Assembly (NCBI RefSeq): GCF_019249245.1
Contig: NZ_JAESDK010000025.1
Coordinates: 1-58,397 of the forward strand
Length of the DNA: 58,397 nucleotides
Reading direction: 5' to 3'
Source: Alteromonas lipotrueiana
GTDB taxonomy: Bacteria > Pseudomonadota > Gammaproteobacteria > Enterobacterales > Alteromonadaceae
The position numbers and the translations under genes were made by a program. The notes beneath the pieces were generated by a model, which saw only the letters and a program-made list of their open reading frames with translations, ran no database searches and had not been told where the DNA came from. Shown here in pieces: positions 44,086 to 54,375 of this stretch; the stretch's first letter is position 1, and the number at the start of each line of letters is the position of its first letter.

Positions 44086-46323
44086 ATGACACACATTTAC
44101 GGTGACAACGACAAGCTGGTTTTTCTGGACGAAGATGCGCAGGCGTCTGAATCGGGGCTGTCCGAAAAATTCTGGAATGTATTGGTGGTCGATGATGACG
44201 AAGAAACGCATACCATCACGCGTCTGTCTCTGGCGAATCTTGTTGTAAATAAACGCCAGCTTAATTTTCTGCACGCGTATAGTGCTTCCCAAGCCCGGGA
44301 AATGCTACTTCATCATGGTTCGCAGATTGCGGTTATATTGCTAGATGTTGTAATGGAGACCGATGATGCAGGTCTTGTTCTGGTTAAATATCTACGTGAA
44401 ACGTTAGGTCTTGAAGAACCGCGCATTGTATTGCGAACGGGGCGGCTAAGTAACGCACCTGAGCAGTCGACCATTATCGATTACGATATTAATGATTATA
44501 AAATCAAAACCGAATTTACCCGCAATCAATTGATAACTACCATTGTGGCCTCAGTCCGTGCTTATCAACATATTATTACCATTAACCAAAATCGGGTAGG
44601 GTTGCGAAAAATTATTGACGGTTCTGCAAACCTGCTTGAAGAACACTCAATAAAAGAATTTTGTGAAGGTGTGGTGACTCAGCTGGCTTCGCTACTGGGT
44701 TTAGAAGCTGAAGGGCTAGTTTGTGCGAAAGCAGGTTCAACCATAGGCAAAGATTTAGAAACAGTCTATATCTTAGGAGCCGCGGGCAATTTTGCGCCAT
44801 TGATCAGTCAACCATTAACATTGCTGGATGATGTTCTGATCACCGATAATATCCAGCGATGTTTACGGCAAAAACAACATATTTTCGATGCGGGTTTTTC
44901 GGTACTTTATCTGCATAAAGCAGGCTTTGAAGCAGCGGTCTATGTGAACATGACTCATGACCTGAGTGCCAATGATAAACAGTTATTAGAGTTGTTTTTA
45001 TCCAGTATCTCAATTGGGTATGAAAACGTTCATTTGTTTCAGCAGTTACGTAATGCCGCGTTTCGTGACTGGTTAACCCGACTGCCTAACAGAAACGAAT
45101 TTATCAATCTGCTTGAGAGACCAAGTTCAGACAGCCATACATCAAGAACAGTCGCATTGATCGATATCAGTCGTTTTGCAGATATCAATGACGGTTTAGG
45201 GCAAGATGCAGGTAACGCGCTGCTGGTATCAGTGGCCACACGACTATGTTCTTTTTTCGACAGCTCAATTGATAAAGCTCGTATCAGTAGCGATATTTTT
45301 GGTCTGGTGGGTTTATCTTCAAAAATCTCTCCACAGCACATTAATGATTTGTTTGAGTCGTCTTATCAGGCGCTGGAACATACCATTCCACTAAACGTTC
45401 ATATCGGGCTCTATGAGCTTCCCAGCCAAAAAGAAACCGGACTTGAGATTCTTAAACGAACTAATATTGCTTTAAATCGTGCGAAAAAACGGCATCAGGA
45501 TAATTTTGAATACTACGCACCTGAAATAGAAGAGCGTACAATTTTGCGCCTGAGCATGATTCGACAACTGCGCAACGATTTTGCTGACCGAAAGCTACAG
45601 CTTTGGTTTCAGCCACAAATAAACTTATCTACGGGTAATATTATTGGTGTAGAAAGCCTACTGAGGTGGCCAGATGGACAGGGTGGTTTCACGTCGCCGG
45701 CGGTATTTATTCCTATGGCCGAATATTCAGGTTTAATTGTAGACATTGGTCAGTGGGTACTTGATGAATCTTGTCGCCGCATCCAAAGTTTAACTCAGGC
45801 CGGATACCGTGAGGTAAGGGTGGCAGTGAACATATCAATGCCGCAATTCAGAGACCGGCTCTTTGTAGATAAAGTAAAACAGGCTTTGGCGCGTTTTGCC
45901 TGTATTCCCTCGCAACTCGAATTAGAAATTACAGAAAGTGTGGTAATGGACGAACCGCAGATTGTGATAGATGCGTTGGATAGCCTCAAAGCACATGGCG
46001 TATCTATTGCAATTGACGACTTTGGTACCGGGTTTTCTTCAATGAGTTACTTACAGCACTTACCGTTGGACAGGCTCAAAGTCGATCGTTCTTTTGTTAA
46101 CGATATTCAACCCGGAAAAACCGCGGTAATTGCTGAAACCATCGTGAGCTTAGGCAATAAACTTGGCTTAAGTACCATTGCCGAAGGGGTAGAGCGGGTT
46201 GAACAGGCTGATTATATGAAACAGCTGGGCTGTATTGAAGCACAAGGCTATATGTATGCCAAACCTATGCCTTTTGATGCGCTTATTAACCACCTTGCAG
46301 CAAGACAAGCATCAACACACTAA
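44086..46323 (+). CDS. Response regulator with DUF3369, degenerate GGDEF and EAL domains (c-di-GMP phosphodiesterase)
   Basis: 745 residues. REC domain (about 30-155) with acidic cluster VVDDDEE and phospho-acceptor Asp87 in ILLDVVMETDDAG; DUF3369 (about 165-340); GGDEF-like (about 355-505) whose active loop reads ISSDIF, so inactive as cyclase; EAL (about 515-740) with GVESLLRW (Ala replaced by Ser), ELEITES, IDDFGTGFSS, KVDRSF and AEGVE, all metal and catalytic residues retained. It should hydrolyse c-di-GMP when phosphorylated. ATG 44086 follows AAGGA and aligns with the paralogue at 50495-52750. The partner kinase is not adjacent; the kinase at 48629 is a candidate. Confidence 0.9.
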   Translation: MTHIYGDNDKLVFLDEDAQASESGLSEKFWNVLVVDDDEETHTITRLSLANLVVNKRQLNFLHAYSASQAREMLLHHGSQIAVILLDVVMETDDAGLVLVKYLRETLGLEEPRIVLRTGRLSNAPEQSTIIDYDINDYKIKTEFTRNQLITTIVASVRAYQHIITINQNRVGLRKIIDGSANLLEEHSIKEFCEGVVTQLASLLGLEAEGLVCAKAGSTIGKDLETVYILGAAGNFAPLISQPLTLLDDVLITDNIQRCLRQKQHIFDAGFSVLYLHKAGFEAAVYVNMTHDLSANDKQLLELFLSSISIGYENVHLFQQLRNAAFRDWLTRLPNRNEFINLLERPSSDSHTSRTVALIDISRFADINDGLGQDAGNALLVSVATRLCSFFDSSIDKARISSDIFGLVGLSSKISPQHINDLFESSYQALEHTIPLNVHIGLYELPSQKETGLEILKRTNIALNRAKKRHQDNFEYYAPEIEERTILRLSMIRQLRNDFADRKLQLWFQPQINLSTGNIIGVESLLRWPDGQGGFTSPAVFIPMAEYSGLIVDIGQWVLDESCRRIQSLTQAGYREVRVAVNISMPQFRDRLFVDKVKQALARFACIPSQLELEITESVVMDEPQIVIDALDSLKAHGVSIAIDDFGTGFSSMSYLQHLPLDRLKVDRSFVNDIQPGKTAVIAETIVSLGNKLGLSTIAEGVERVEQADYMKQLGCIEAQGYMYAKPMPFDALINHLAARQASTH

Positions 46324-46913
46324 TGCTCAATCAAGGCAGCAACGCGCGCCTTTAGTTGAGGGACGATAGAGGTTTCAAACCACGGGTTTTTAGTTAACCA
46401 GCGATTATTACGCCCGGATGGATGAGGTAATATCATAAACTTACTGTTTTTATTGGCTTCTATTTCTACGCCTGATGTCAGCGTCTTGTACTCTTTGCAG
46501 TAATATTGCTGAGCATAACGGCCCACAAGCAGGATTAAATCGGGTTTGATGTAGGACATTAGCAAATGATGCCAGGTAGGCGCACACTCTTTGCGAGGCG
46601 GCGCATCAGCGCCATTTTTGTAGCCAGGAAAACAAAATCCCATAGGAATTAACGAAATTAATGAGGTGTCGTAAAATACCTCGCGGTCAACGCCCATCCA
46701 GCTTCGTAATCGGTCTCCACTCCTATCGTTCCACGGCATGGCGGTATCATGAGCAACAATGCCAGGCGCCTGACCTACCACTATAATACGACTTTGCGGT
46801 GATGCAGCCAAAACCGGACGCGGGGGTTGGGGAAGCTGGCTTTGACACAAAGTACACTGTCGAACCCGGCCCATCAGGCGCAAAAACTCACTGTCGTTAG
46901 TTTCACCGGCCAT
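46320..46913 (-). CDS. Uracil-DNA glycosylase superfamily protein
   Basis: 197 residues. VVGQAPGIVAHDTAMPWNDR contains the G-Q-A-P-G motif A, and ILPHPSGRNNRW the H-P-S-G-R-N motif B of the UDG superfamily. An N-terminal C-x2-C (Cys20, Cys23) and later Cys in RKECAP and YYCKEY might ligate an iron-sulfur cluster as in family 4/5 enzymes (inference). Role: base-excision of uracil or damaged bases, or an uncharacterised relative. ATG 46913 with GGGGGTG upstream is chosen over a GTG three codons earlier. Ends overlap the convergent EAL gene by four bases. Confidence 0.8.
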   Translation of the reverse strand: MAGETNDSEFLRLMGRVRQCTLCQSQLPQPPRPVLAASPQSRIIVVGQAPGIVAHDTAMPWNDRSGDRLRSWMGVDREVFYDTSLISLIPMGFCFPGYKNGADAPPRKECAPTWHHLLMSYIKPDLILLVGRYAQQYYCKEYKTLTSGVEIEANKNSKFMILPHPSGRNNRWLTKNPWFETSIVPQLKARVAALIEH

Positions 46914-47060
46914 TATCTTCACCCCCCTATCATTGCGCCTCCATCAATCTCGGTATGAATAAGAGGCAACTTTGACAATCTTACTTTCTGATAAACGGTA
47001 ACCTGCAACGCAGGCCTACCGGATGTTAGCTATTAATAACAAACTTGTATTTCAATATGT

Positions 47061-48491
47061 CTAAAATATGCGGTTGAGTCCATTTAACGCCGCCACTCGA
47101 TAGGCTTCAGCCATTGTAGGGTAATTAAATGTGGTATTTACAAAGTAATCCAACGTATTGGCGTCACCTTTTTGCTGCATAATTGCCTGGCCTATATGAA
47201 CTATTTCAGAGGCACGCTCACCAAAACAATGAATACCAAGAATTTCTTTGGTTTCCCGATGAAATAAAATTTTCAGGCTACCTACCTGGGTGGAGGCAAT
47301 CTGAGCCCGCGCAAGATGTTTAAACTGAGCTCGACCCACTTCGTAGGGCACCTTCATTTCGGTTAATTCCTGCTCGGTTTTGCCCACTGAGCTTATCTCC
47401 GGAATGGTATAAATGCCGGTAGGGATATCCTCCACCAATCTCGAATTTGCTTTTCCATCCAGCATGGCTTCGGCGGCAAAACGACCTTGGTTATATGCTG
47501 CTGATGCCAGGCTTGGATAACCAATAACATCGCCTACAGCAAAAATATTGTCGATTTCAGTTTGATAGTGCTCGTTTACTGATATCTGACCGCGGGCATC
47601 GGCTTTAAGACCGACGGCGTCCAGGTTGAGCATATCGGTATTGCCGGTACGACCGTTTGCAAACAAAAGACAGTCGGCGCGCATACGTTTACCCGAGTCC
47701 AAATTTAATACCACACTGTCATCTCGTCCTTCGACCGAGGCATAGGTCTCATTGTTGCGGATAACCACGCCGTTGTTCCACAAGTGATAGCTAAGAGCAT
47801 CAGAGATTTCAGCGTCCAGAAAAGACAGCAGGCGTTCGCGCATATTAACCAGGTCCACTTTAACCCCCAGCCCTCGAAAAATACTGGCATATTCTGATCC
47901 TATGACACCTGCTCCGCAAATGATGATAGATTTTGGATCGTGGGTCATATTTAAAATGGTGTCAGAGTTGTAAATGCGCGGATGAGAAAAATCGATGTCT
48001 TCCGGGCAATAGGGTCTTGAGCCAGTAGCTAACACAATTTGACGGGCGGTAACAGTTTCATAAGAGCCATCATTGCGAGCGATATGCAATGTGTGTTTAT
48101 CAGCAAAGCGTGCTTCTCCATAAAACAAAGTCACGCGGTTACGGTCGTAAAACGATGAACGAAGTTTTGACTGACTTTGAATAACGCCACTGGCATGGCG
48201 CATAATTTCTGAAAAACTGACACTTCTATTGATATGATTTTCTGAAAACAACGGTGTGTTGTTGTACTCAATGAGTCGGCTTACTGAATGACGTAAGGCT
48301 TTTGATGGAATAGTTCCCCAGTGTGTGCATCCGCCTCCTACCGCTTCATAACGTTCGATAACCGCGACATCTTTTCCGGCTTTTGCCAATTGCATAGCAA
48401 CACCTTCGCCCCCGGGACCTGTACCTATTACCACCGCGTCAAACTGATACTTGGGAGTAGACTTTTGTTTTGAAGAGGTCTTTTTTGTCAT
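47061..48491 (-). CDS. sthA: Soluble pyridine nucleotide transhydrogenase
   Basis: 476-residue FAD flavoprotein interconverting NADPH + NAD+ with NADP+ + NADH. FAD-binding [20 protein letters not shown], then [20 protein letters not shown] in which the disulfide of related lipoamide dehydrogenases is reduced to one Cys (Thr at the second position), diagnostic of SthA; NAD fold [16 protein letters not shown]; second FAD motif [20 protein letters not shown]. Ends [19 protein letters not shown]. No partner gene. Confidence 0.95.
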   Translation of the reverse strand: MTKKTSSKQKSTPKYQFDAVVIGTGPGGEGVAMQLAKAGKDVAVIERYEAVGGGCTHWGTIPSKALRHSVSRLIEYNNTPLFSENHINRSVSFSEIMRHASGVIQSQSKLRSSFYDRNRVTLFYGEARFADKHTLHIARNDGSYETVTARQIVLATGSRPYCPEDIDFSHPRIYNSDTILNMTHDPKSIIICGAGVIGSEYASIFRGLGVKVDLVNMRERLLSFLDAEISDALSYHLWNNGVVIRNNETYASVEGRDDSVVLNLDSGKRMRADCLLFANGRTGNTDMLNLDAVGLKADARGQISVNEHYQTEIDNIFAVGDVIGYPSLASAAYNQGRFAAEAMLDGKANSRLVEDIPTGIYTIPEISSVGKTEQELTEMKVPYEVGRAQFKHLARAQIASTQVGSLKILFHRETKEILGIHCFGERASEIVHIGQAIMQQKGDANTLDYFVNTTFNYPTMAEAYRVAALNGLNRIF

Positions 48492-48628
48492 AGTTAAAAC
48501 TCGCTATGTCGCTTAAATTATGAATGTATTTACGTACGCTAAAAGCAGAAAAATCGGGCAGTTTTTAATAAGGTGCTGTGTTTTTGCTTGTAATGTTAGC
48601 ATATGAACGATGCTTACGGGGACGTGTA

Positions 48629-50488
48629 TTAATCAGGCTGACTTACACTTAAAGGCAAAATAAGTTCAAACTGAGTCCCTCCTGACGCAGGGGCGATAAC
48701 CTGAATTTTTCCTTCCATAATCTGACATACCCATTGATGCACCAAGTGCAAGCCAAGGCCGGTGTTTCCCTGTTGACGATTGCTGGTGATAAAGGGTTCA
48801 AAAAGCGTGTTTTGTACCTCTTCATTCACACCCTGACCATTGTCCGTGACCGTTAATACAACATGCTGGTCACGCTGCTGTACTTCAATGGTAATGGCGG
48901 GTTTTTTTACGTGTTCGAAAGCATGATGCATGCAGTTATTAATCAGGTTTTGAAGAACTTGCGACAATATACCTGGAAAGCTGTGCATATAAATGGTTTT
49001 AGAGCACACAATTTCAATGTTTACATTGTGCTGTTTAAGTTGAGGTTGCATCGCTCTTAATAAATCATGAATACACTGATACAGATTGAACTGCGAGCAA
49101 TTTTCGCTGGTTCTGTCGACTGCCAGGCGTTTAAAGCGTTTAATAAGGTTACTGGCACGCTGTAAATTAGACAAAGCTAAAGCAGATGATTCTGAGGTAG
49201 CCTGCAAATAATGATCTAAAGAGGATTTTTTTAAACCTTGTTTAATGTCTCTTTTTAAGTCTTCTAAACGAACCTGCATATCGCTTACTGACATTAACGC
49301 GGCGCCTAGTGGGGTGTTCATTTCGTGAGCTACACCCGCAACGAGCATGCCTAAAGATGCCATCTTTTCAATTTCAACAAGCTCCTCACGCAATTGACGC
49401 TGTACTGCAAGCGTGTCGGCTAACTCGTCTTTTTCAAGGTTTAATTCGGTGGTTAGCTTTTGCAGTGCAAGACCTAATGAAATTTCCCGATACAGCAAAA
49501 TACAACCTAATAAAAAAACCAAAGAGCCGGTGATTAAAGCCGGTAGCAACGCTCGTTCGACCATATGTCCGTAATGACTGGCCGGTGTTTGTGCGATAAA
49601 AAATATTCTTTCGCTATCACCTTTTTTTTCACTATAACGAATGCGAGTATGATTGGCGCTATAGACATTCCCTTCGTCAGCTAATTTGACCGATACCGCT
49701 GTATTGGTGCGCAGCGGCTCCCACAAGCGCGGATTGTTTATAGGTAGGCTGGCGGGTTTGGTTTTAAGATCAGAGCTCCATTCAAGAGCTTTGTCTGAGT
49801 GCAGCAACCAACTATGATCATCATAAGCAATGAGCAACCCCGTGGTAGTCTGGCTTAAGGTTGCCAGAAAGGAGAATAAAGAGGTCAGCCGAAAATTAAC
49901 CACCAGATAGCCCTCGCCCAGCGGGTGGGTTGGGGGACTATGGATTAACGCGCGAACAGTAGGCTCAAACGGGTGAATTATTTGACCGTTTTCTACATTC
50001 AAGTTGATTTTGCTCAGTATTAACTGGCCGGGTAAGGTTTGACTGATTTTTTTAAAATATGCCCGGTGTTGTTTATTCTGTAACTCCTGAGGCGTCACGT
50101 TTTTTGTTTCTAAACCAGTGAAATTTGTTCTGAACAGTTCATTGCCCTGAAGGTCCATCCAACGAATTTGTGAAACCCGGGGTAATGTTCCGCCCACTTT
50201 CTTGAATACTTCTTCTACCTGGTTTGCAGACTTATCGGTGCGGGTTATGAGGTCTTGTAAGTGCGAGGCAACTAACCTCATACTGTTACGTAAATCGCCC
50301 AACTCACGGCTAAAGTAAGAATTGGCTGACGACAGCGTATTAAGGTGTTCGGTCTCTAACTGCTCAAGCTGGTTTTGTAAGCTCTTTTCGTATTGCACAA
50401 AACCTGAGAGAAACGCCAGAAATAGAATACATAAAACCCACCACCATAGACGGGCTTGTTGCACAAAATAGGAATAATACTGTTTCAA
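48629..50488 (-). CDS. Membrane sensor histidine kinase
   Basis: 619 residues. Transmembrane helix 1 (about 14-31), a large periplasmic sensor (about 32-312, double-Cache-like in length and pattern), helix 2 (about 313-333), a coiled linker, then the phosphorylation domain with GVAHEMNTPLG (His388) and the HATPase domain with N box NLINNCMHHAF, G1 DNGQGV and G2 GNTGLGLHLV. Start is TTG six bases after the EAL response regulator stop, so coupled translation is likely. It should phosphorylate that regulator. Confidence 0.9.
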   Translation of the reverse strand: MKQYYSYFVQQARLWWWVLCILFLAFLSGFVQYEKSLQNQLEQLETEHLNTLSSANSYFSRELGDLRNSMRLVASHLQDLITRTDKSANQVEEVFKKVGGTLPRVSQIRWMDLQGNELFRTNFTGLETKNVTPQELQNKQHRAYFKKISQTLPGQLILSKINLNVENGQIIHPFEPTVRALIHSPPTHPLGEGYLVVNFRLTSLFSFLATLSQTTTGLLIAYDDHSWLLHSDKALEWSSDLKTKPASLPINNPRLWEPLRTNTAVSVKLADEGNVYSANHTRIRYSEKKGDSERIFFIAQTPASHYGHMVERALLPALITGSLVFLLGCILLYREISLGLALQKLTTELNLEKDELADTLAVQRQLREELVEIEKMASLGMLVAGVAHEMNTPLGAALMSVSDMQVRLEDLKRDIKQGLKKSSLDHYLQATSESSALALSNLQRASNLIKRFKRLAVDRTSENCSQFNLYQCIHDLLRAMQPQLKQHNVNIEIVCSKTIYMHSFPGILSQVLQNLINNCMHHAFEHVKKPAITIEVQQRDQHVVLTVTDNGQGVNEEVQNTLFEPFITSNRQQGNTGLGLHLVHQWVCQIMEGKIQVIAPASGGTQFELILPLSVSQPD

Positions 50489-50494
50489 CGCCGC

Positions 50495-52750
50495 TTAACC
50501 AGAATGAGATTCTATCAACAATGAACGAAACTGGTGAAAGGGGATGGGCTTAGAAAATAAAAAGCCCTGGCCCACGTGATAGCCATTTGTAGTAAGAATA
50601 TCACGCTGGTTTTCTGTTTCTATTCCTTCGGCAACCACAATGGCGCCAAATTGTTCGGCAAATGTTTTTACCATTTTTATAACTGCAAGCGCACTGTCTT
50701 TTTCATTGCCTTCTAACTGAGCAACAAAGCTTCGGTCAACCTTCAATACCGTGGCGGCCAGCTTGGTAAAATGCGCAAGTGATGAATAACCGGTCCCAAA
50801 GTCGTCAATACTTACCGTAACGCCCATGCCCACCAGTTTGCTTAATACCTTAGTTACCGTTTGATAATTTTGCATAGCCTGGGTTTCGGTTATTTCAATT
50901 TCCAGTAACGAAGACGTAAGTTTTGATGTGCTGAGTCTATTTTCAAGCGCAGTAATAAAGTCGGGGGTGAGTAAATCCAGATTAGAAACATTGAATGAAA
51001 TAGGCAAAGCACAATTTAACGATTGCAGATTGTCTAGATCGTCAAATACAGTTTCCATAACCTGTGTATCAATTTGGGTAATCAAGCCGGAAGTTTCGGC
51101 CAGCGCAATAAACTTATCAGGGGGGAGTAAGGTTTGGTCGTCGTATTGCCAGCGAACCAGCGCTTCGGCGCCGCAAATTCTGCCTGTGTGTAAGTCAAAT
51201 TTTGGTTGGTAATAAACCTTCAACTGACCTTTATTACTGATAGCATCGCGTAGATGTTTAAGCAGCGTGAACCGGTTTTCGAGCGAGTGAAGTAAGTGGG
51301 CGCTGTAGTAACCCACCGACTGACCGTCTCGGTTGGCCTCGTGCAGGGTTGCTTCGGCAAGGCGAATTGCCTGTTCTGCATCTTCGCCTGCTACCAGACC
51401 CATGTCCAGGTTTGCTATCGATAACTGCGTTCGGTGTTCTATTCCGCTTAATACCAGTACCTGCTCTGACATAGCCTGCAATGTACTTTTATTTGGTACA
51501 TTTGACTTAGCAACCAAAATAGCCAGGCAATCTTCATCAAGGCGAACAATAGCCTGATGACTACCAACTTCACACCGCAATCGGTCAAACAGACTTGTCA
51601 TCATTGCCTGCATAAACTCACTACCAAGTATAATTTCACTGGTAAAATAATCGTTTACTCTAAATAGCAGCAATACCAGGTTTCGACGCTCGGTTTGCGA
51701 GGTCGTTTGCAACTCGCGTTCTAGCCAGTTGCGATTAGGTATTGCCAGCTTAGTGTCATAATACGCCAAGGTGGTAAGTTTATTTAGCAGAGCCAGGTTT
51801 GTGAATCCATTACCTATGTTCTGGCTAAAAACCATTAACAGAGTAATGTGGCTTATTTGTAAAGCCGCAACAGATTTGACAATAATTAAATATCGTCGGT
51901 TGTCCAAATCCTGAGTACTAAAGTACAGTACCGTCCATTGACCATTGAACTGGTGTTCCTGTTCGGTTACCGCACATTCAATACAGTGGTGTAACTGTTG
52001 TGTTTCTTCTTTGTCTAGCGTACCTAACAGTTCGTTTAACGAGGTTGCTTTACGCTGAGCAAACTCTCCACTGGCTGCCACAATTGGGCTATAGTTGACT
52101 GACATTGATTGGGGGTAATGAATACAAGCCACACCGCCGCTTTCTTCAACTTCAATAATGCGAGTAATTTCTTGTAATACGGTATCAGAAAAGCTATGAA
52201 TTTCCTGGCGGGCTGTAATGCTTCTTGATGCATCGACAATCATTTGTAAACCGCGCTTGGCGACAGCCAGCTCGTGAAGAGAGTCCCAGGTTTTTACATT
52301 ACTGGTAACAACACTGCGCAGCTTTTCTGCGGTCAAATCGACTTTATTCCAATACTCGTCTACATCAAAATCGCGCATGGTATCAAAACGCGGCGCTAAC
52401 CCAGGCTGGCCTGTTAACAGTACAATTCTTACTAATTCGTTGCCAATGACATTGCGAATAGTATTAACTAAAAATAGTCCTGCATCATCATGCTCCATTA
52501 CTACATCTAATAAAATGACCGAAATATTGTCGTTTTCAGCGATAACTTTTGCCGCTTGCGCTGCCGAACTGGCGGTAAGAAGTCGGATGGGGGCGTTATT
52601 GACTATAAGCCCCTTGAGACCTAAAGATAAAGACTGTTGGTAGCCAGGGTCGTCCTCTACGCTTAATATCACCCATTCAGAATTTAAGTCTGAATGTAAG
52701 GAAGGAGGATCTGTTTCTTCTGCAAAGCTAAACAAAGCATCATTATTCAT
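50495..52750 (-). CDS. Response regulator with DUF3369, degenerate GGDEF and EAL domains, kinase-linked paralogue
   Basis: 751 residues. REC (about 25-150, phospho-acceptor Asp82 in ILLDVVMEHDDAG), DUF3369 (about 160-330), degenerate GGDEF (about 340-490; active loop reads LDEDC), EAL (about 500-745) with intact GAEALVRW, LEIEITET, IDDFGTGYSSL, KVDRSF and AEGIET. Predicted c-di-GMP phosphodiesterase controlled by the following kinase. AGGA lies 7 bases before the ATG. Same architecture as the gene at 44086, only 4 kb away: an old duplication or two related pathways. Confidence 0.92.
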   Translation of the reverse strand: MNNDALFSFAEETDPPSLHSDLNSEWVILSVEDDPGYQQSLSLGLKGLIVNNAPIRLLTASSAAQAAKVIAENDNISVILLDVVMEHDDAGLFLVNTIRNVIGNELVRIVLLTGQPGLAPRFDTMRDFDVDEYWNKVDLTAEKLRSVVTSNVKTWDSLHELAVAKRGLQMIVDASRSITARQEIHSFSDTVLQEITRIIEVEESGGVACIHYPQSMSVNYSPIVAASGEFAQRKATSLNELLGTLDKEETQQLHHCIECAVTEQEHQFNGQWTVLYFSTQDLDNRRYLIIVKSVAALQISHITLLMVFSQNIGNGFTNLALLNKLTTLAYYDTKLAIPNRNWLERELQTTSQTERRNLVLLLFRVNDYFTSEIILGSEFMQAMMTSLFDRLRCEVGSHQAIVRLDEDCLAILVAKSNVPNKSTLQAMSEQVLVLSGIEHRTQLSIANLDMGLVAGEDAEQAIRLAEATLHEANRDGQSVGYYSAHLLHSLENRFTLLKHLRDAISNKGQLKVYYQPKFDLHTGRICGAEALVRWQYDDQTLLPPDKFIALAETSGLITQIDTQVMETVFDDLDNLQSLNCALPISFNVSNLDLLTPDFITALENRLSTSKLTSSLLEIEITETQAMQNYQTVTKVLSKLVGMGVTVSIDDFGTGYSSLAHFTKLAATVLKVDRSFVAQLEGNEKDSALAVIKMVKTFAEQFGAIVVAEGIETENQRDILTTNGYHVGQGFLFSKPIPFHQFRSLLIESHSG

Positions 52751-52971
52751 AGTGGTGTCCTGCCATGGTGTACTCCCTGACTTACAACAAAACCAACATG
52801 CAGTTACTTCTTATAAAGCATTGATGTACATATAACATACGTAATGCTTAGTGTGGTCTAAAATAGATAAAACGCAAATATAGCTTAGGTTTTATTATTG
52901 AGCTTTGGGTGATTTTTCCGTAGCTGTTTATACAACAAATCAGCAGGAAAAGCTCACCCCGCAACAAGCAT

Positions 52972-53003
52972 AAAAAAAGCGCGTTTTGTAATAAACGCGC
53001 TTT
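52972..53003 (-). terminator. Intrinsic terminator of the desaturase gene
   Basis: AAAGCGCGTTT and AAACGCGCTTT form an 11-base stem (loop 6); read on the minus strand it ends in a run of seven T, 26 bases after the desaturase stop. Confidence 0.9.
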
Positions 53004-53028
53004 CATTCATGGCCTTGCTTTACTCTTT

Positions 53029-54156
53029 TCAGGCGAGGGCAAAATTTGTACTTTGTAACTTAAGCCATTTTTCACGCTGCAAAGCCAGACTGTTTTTTAA
53101 CTCTTTGTAGTTAAAGTCTAATTCAATACGCTCAACGCTGCGTTTTATGCATTTTTGACGTACTTTCATTAACCGTTTTTTGGCCGTATAGTAATCAGAC
53201 ATTCTTTGCATAAGAAGATCGTATTCTTCCTGAATCTTTTGCATGATCTCTTCAGCATTGGGCAGCTGCGATACTTTTTCACTGGCTTGCTGCAATTGCA
53301 TAGCAATACGTGCCTTCTCTATACGTTCTTCAGGCACCCGGCGCAAGTTATAGGTCATACCCATATAAGCCAAACCCCTTATTAACCATTTTGTCGGATC
53401 AAACTGATACCAGCGAATACCGTTACGATAGTCATATTCAAAAATATGGTGATAATTATGGTATCCCTCCCCAAAGGTGAAAAATGCCAGCACCCCATTA
53501 TCACGGGCAGTATTTTTGTCAGTATAAGGCTGACGACCCCAAAAATGCGCCAATGAATTGATGAAGAAGGTTACGTGGTGAACCATTACCAAACGAAACA
53601 CACCCGCAAATAATATCATGCCAAGAATGTCGCCGTTTAACCAACCTAAAAACCCGGTAATACCAAAGTTAGAAATCAGAACAATAGGTAAGTAATATTT
53701 ATGCTGCCACATAACCACAGAATCTTTCTGTAAGTCTTTACAGTTACGGTAATCATCATAGCGATGCGACTGATACTCTCGAAGCATCCAGCCAATATGC
53801 GCAAACCACAAGCCCTTGCGAGCCGAGTATGGGTCTTTGTCATTGTCATCAACATAACGGTGATGGATGCGGTGGTCAGAACACCAGTGCAAAATGCTAT
53901 TTTGCAAGGCCATGGCTCCGCCTATTGCCAGCACAACCCGAACCACGATATTGGCATCGTAGGTCTTGTGCGACCACAACCGGTGGTAACCGGCGGTAAT
54001 CGACATACCGGTAAAGTAGAACAGCACCACAGCGGTGATAATTTCAACGGCATCAAAGCCAATGTAGGCAGCCCAAAGGGGCACACCAACGAATGCAATA
54101 GCTCCGGTAACAATAAATACCAGAGCGTTTGTCAAAATAATGGGTGGTTTTTTCAT
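53029..54156 (-). CDS. Acyl-CoA/acyl-lipid delta-9 desaturase with C-terminal coiled coil
   Basis: 375-residue membrane di-iron enzyme introducing cis double bonds into saturated acyl chains. Histidine boxes: GYHRLWSH (His58, His63), HRIHHRY (His95, 98, 99), GYHNYHH (His233-237). About four transmembrane helices. After about residue 285 a polar helical region of 90 residues (RVPEERIEKARIAMQLQQAS to KELKNSLALQREKW) with coiled-coil character replaces the short tail of most bacterial homologues. It diverges from fabR, whose product probably represses it; a perfect 15-base palindrome lies in its leader. Confidence 0.9.
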   Translation of the reverse strand: MKKPPIILTNALVFIVTGAIAFVGVPLWAAYIGFDAVEIITAVVLFYFTGMSITAGYHRLWSHKTYDANIVVRVVLAIGGAMALQNSILHWCSDHRIHHRYVDDNDKDPYSARKGLWFAHIGWMLREYQSHRYDDYRNCKDLQKDSVVMWQHKYYLPIVLISNFGITGFLGWLNGDILGMILFAGVFRLVMVHHVTFFINSLAHFWGRQPYTDKNTARDNGVLAFFTFGEGYHNYHHIFEYDYRNGIRWYQFDPTKWLIRGLAYMGMTYNLRRVPEERIEKARIAMQLQQASEKVSQLPNAEEIMQKIQEEYDLLMQRMSDYYTAKKRLMKVRQKCIKRSVERIELDFNYKELKNSLALQREKWLKLQSTNFALA

Positions 54157-54181
54157 TAATCACAACTCAGCTTACAACTGT

Positions 54182-54196
54182 TCGCTAATTTAGCGA
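54182..54196. promoter_or_regulatory. Putative FabR-type operator before the desaturase
   Basis: TCGCTAA-T-TTAGCGA is a perfect 15-base palindrome 26 bases upstream of the desaturase start, in the region shared with fabR. Two GTATAC sequences (54242 and 54279), each preceded by AAAG, lie further upstream and may be promoter -10 elements. Confidence 0.45.
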
Positions 54197-54375
54197 TAAA
54201 TACCGTGTTAGTAAAGCAAAACGGCCCTTTTTTACCATAAAGTATACGTTAAAATTGTTTAAAAAACGCGTTAGAAAAGTATACCGGAGGAAATGCGAAG
54301 TTAAACAGTAAGATATCTAAGGTCGAGCTTTATACGCAACTGAGGTAAACTAGTGCTGATCTTCAGGAGGTTAAT

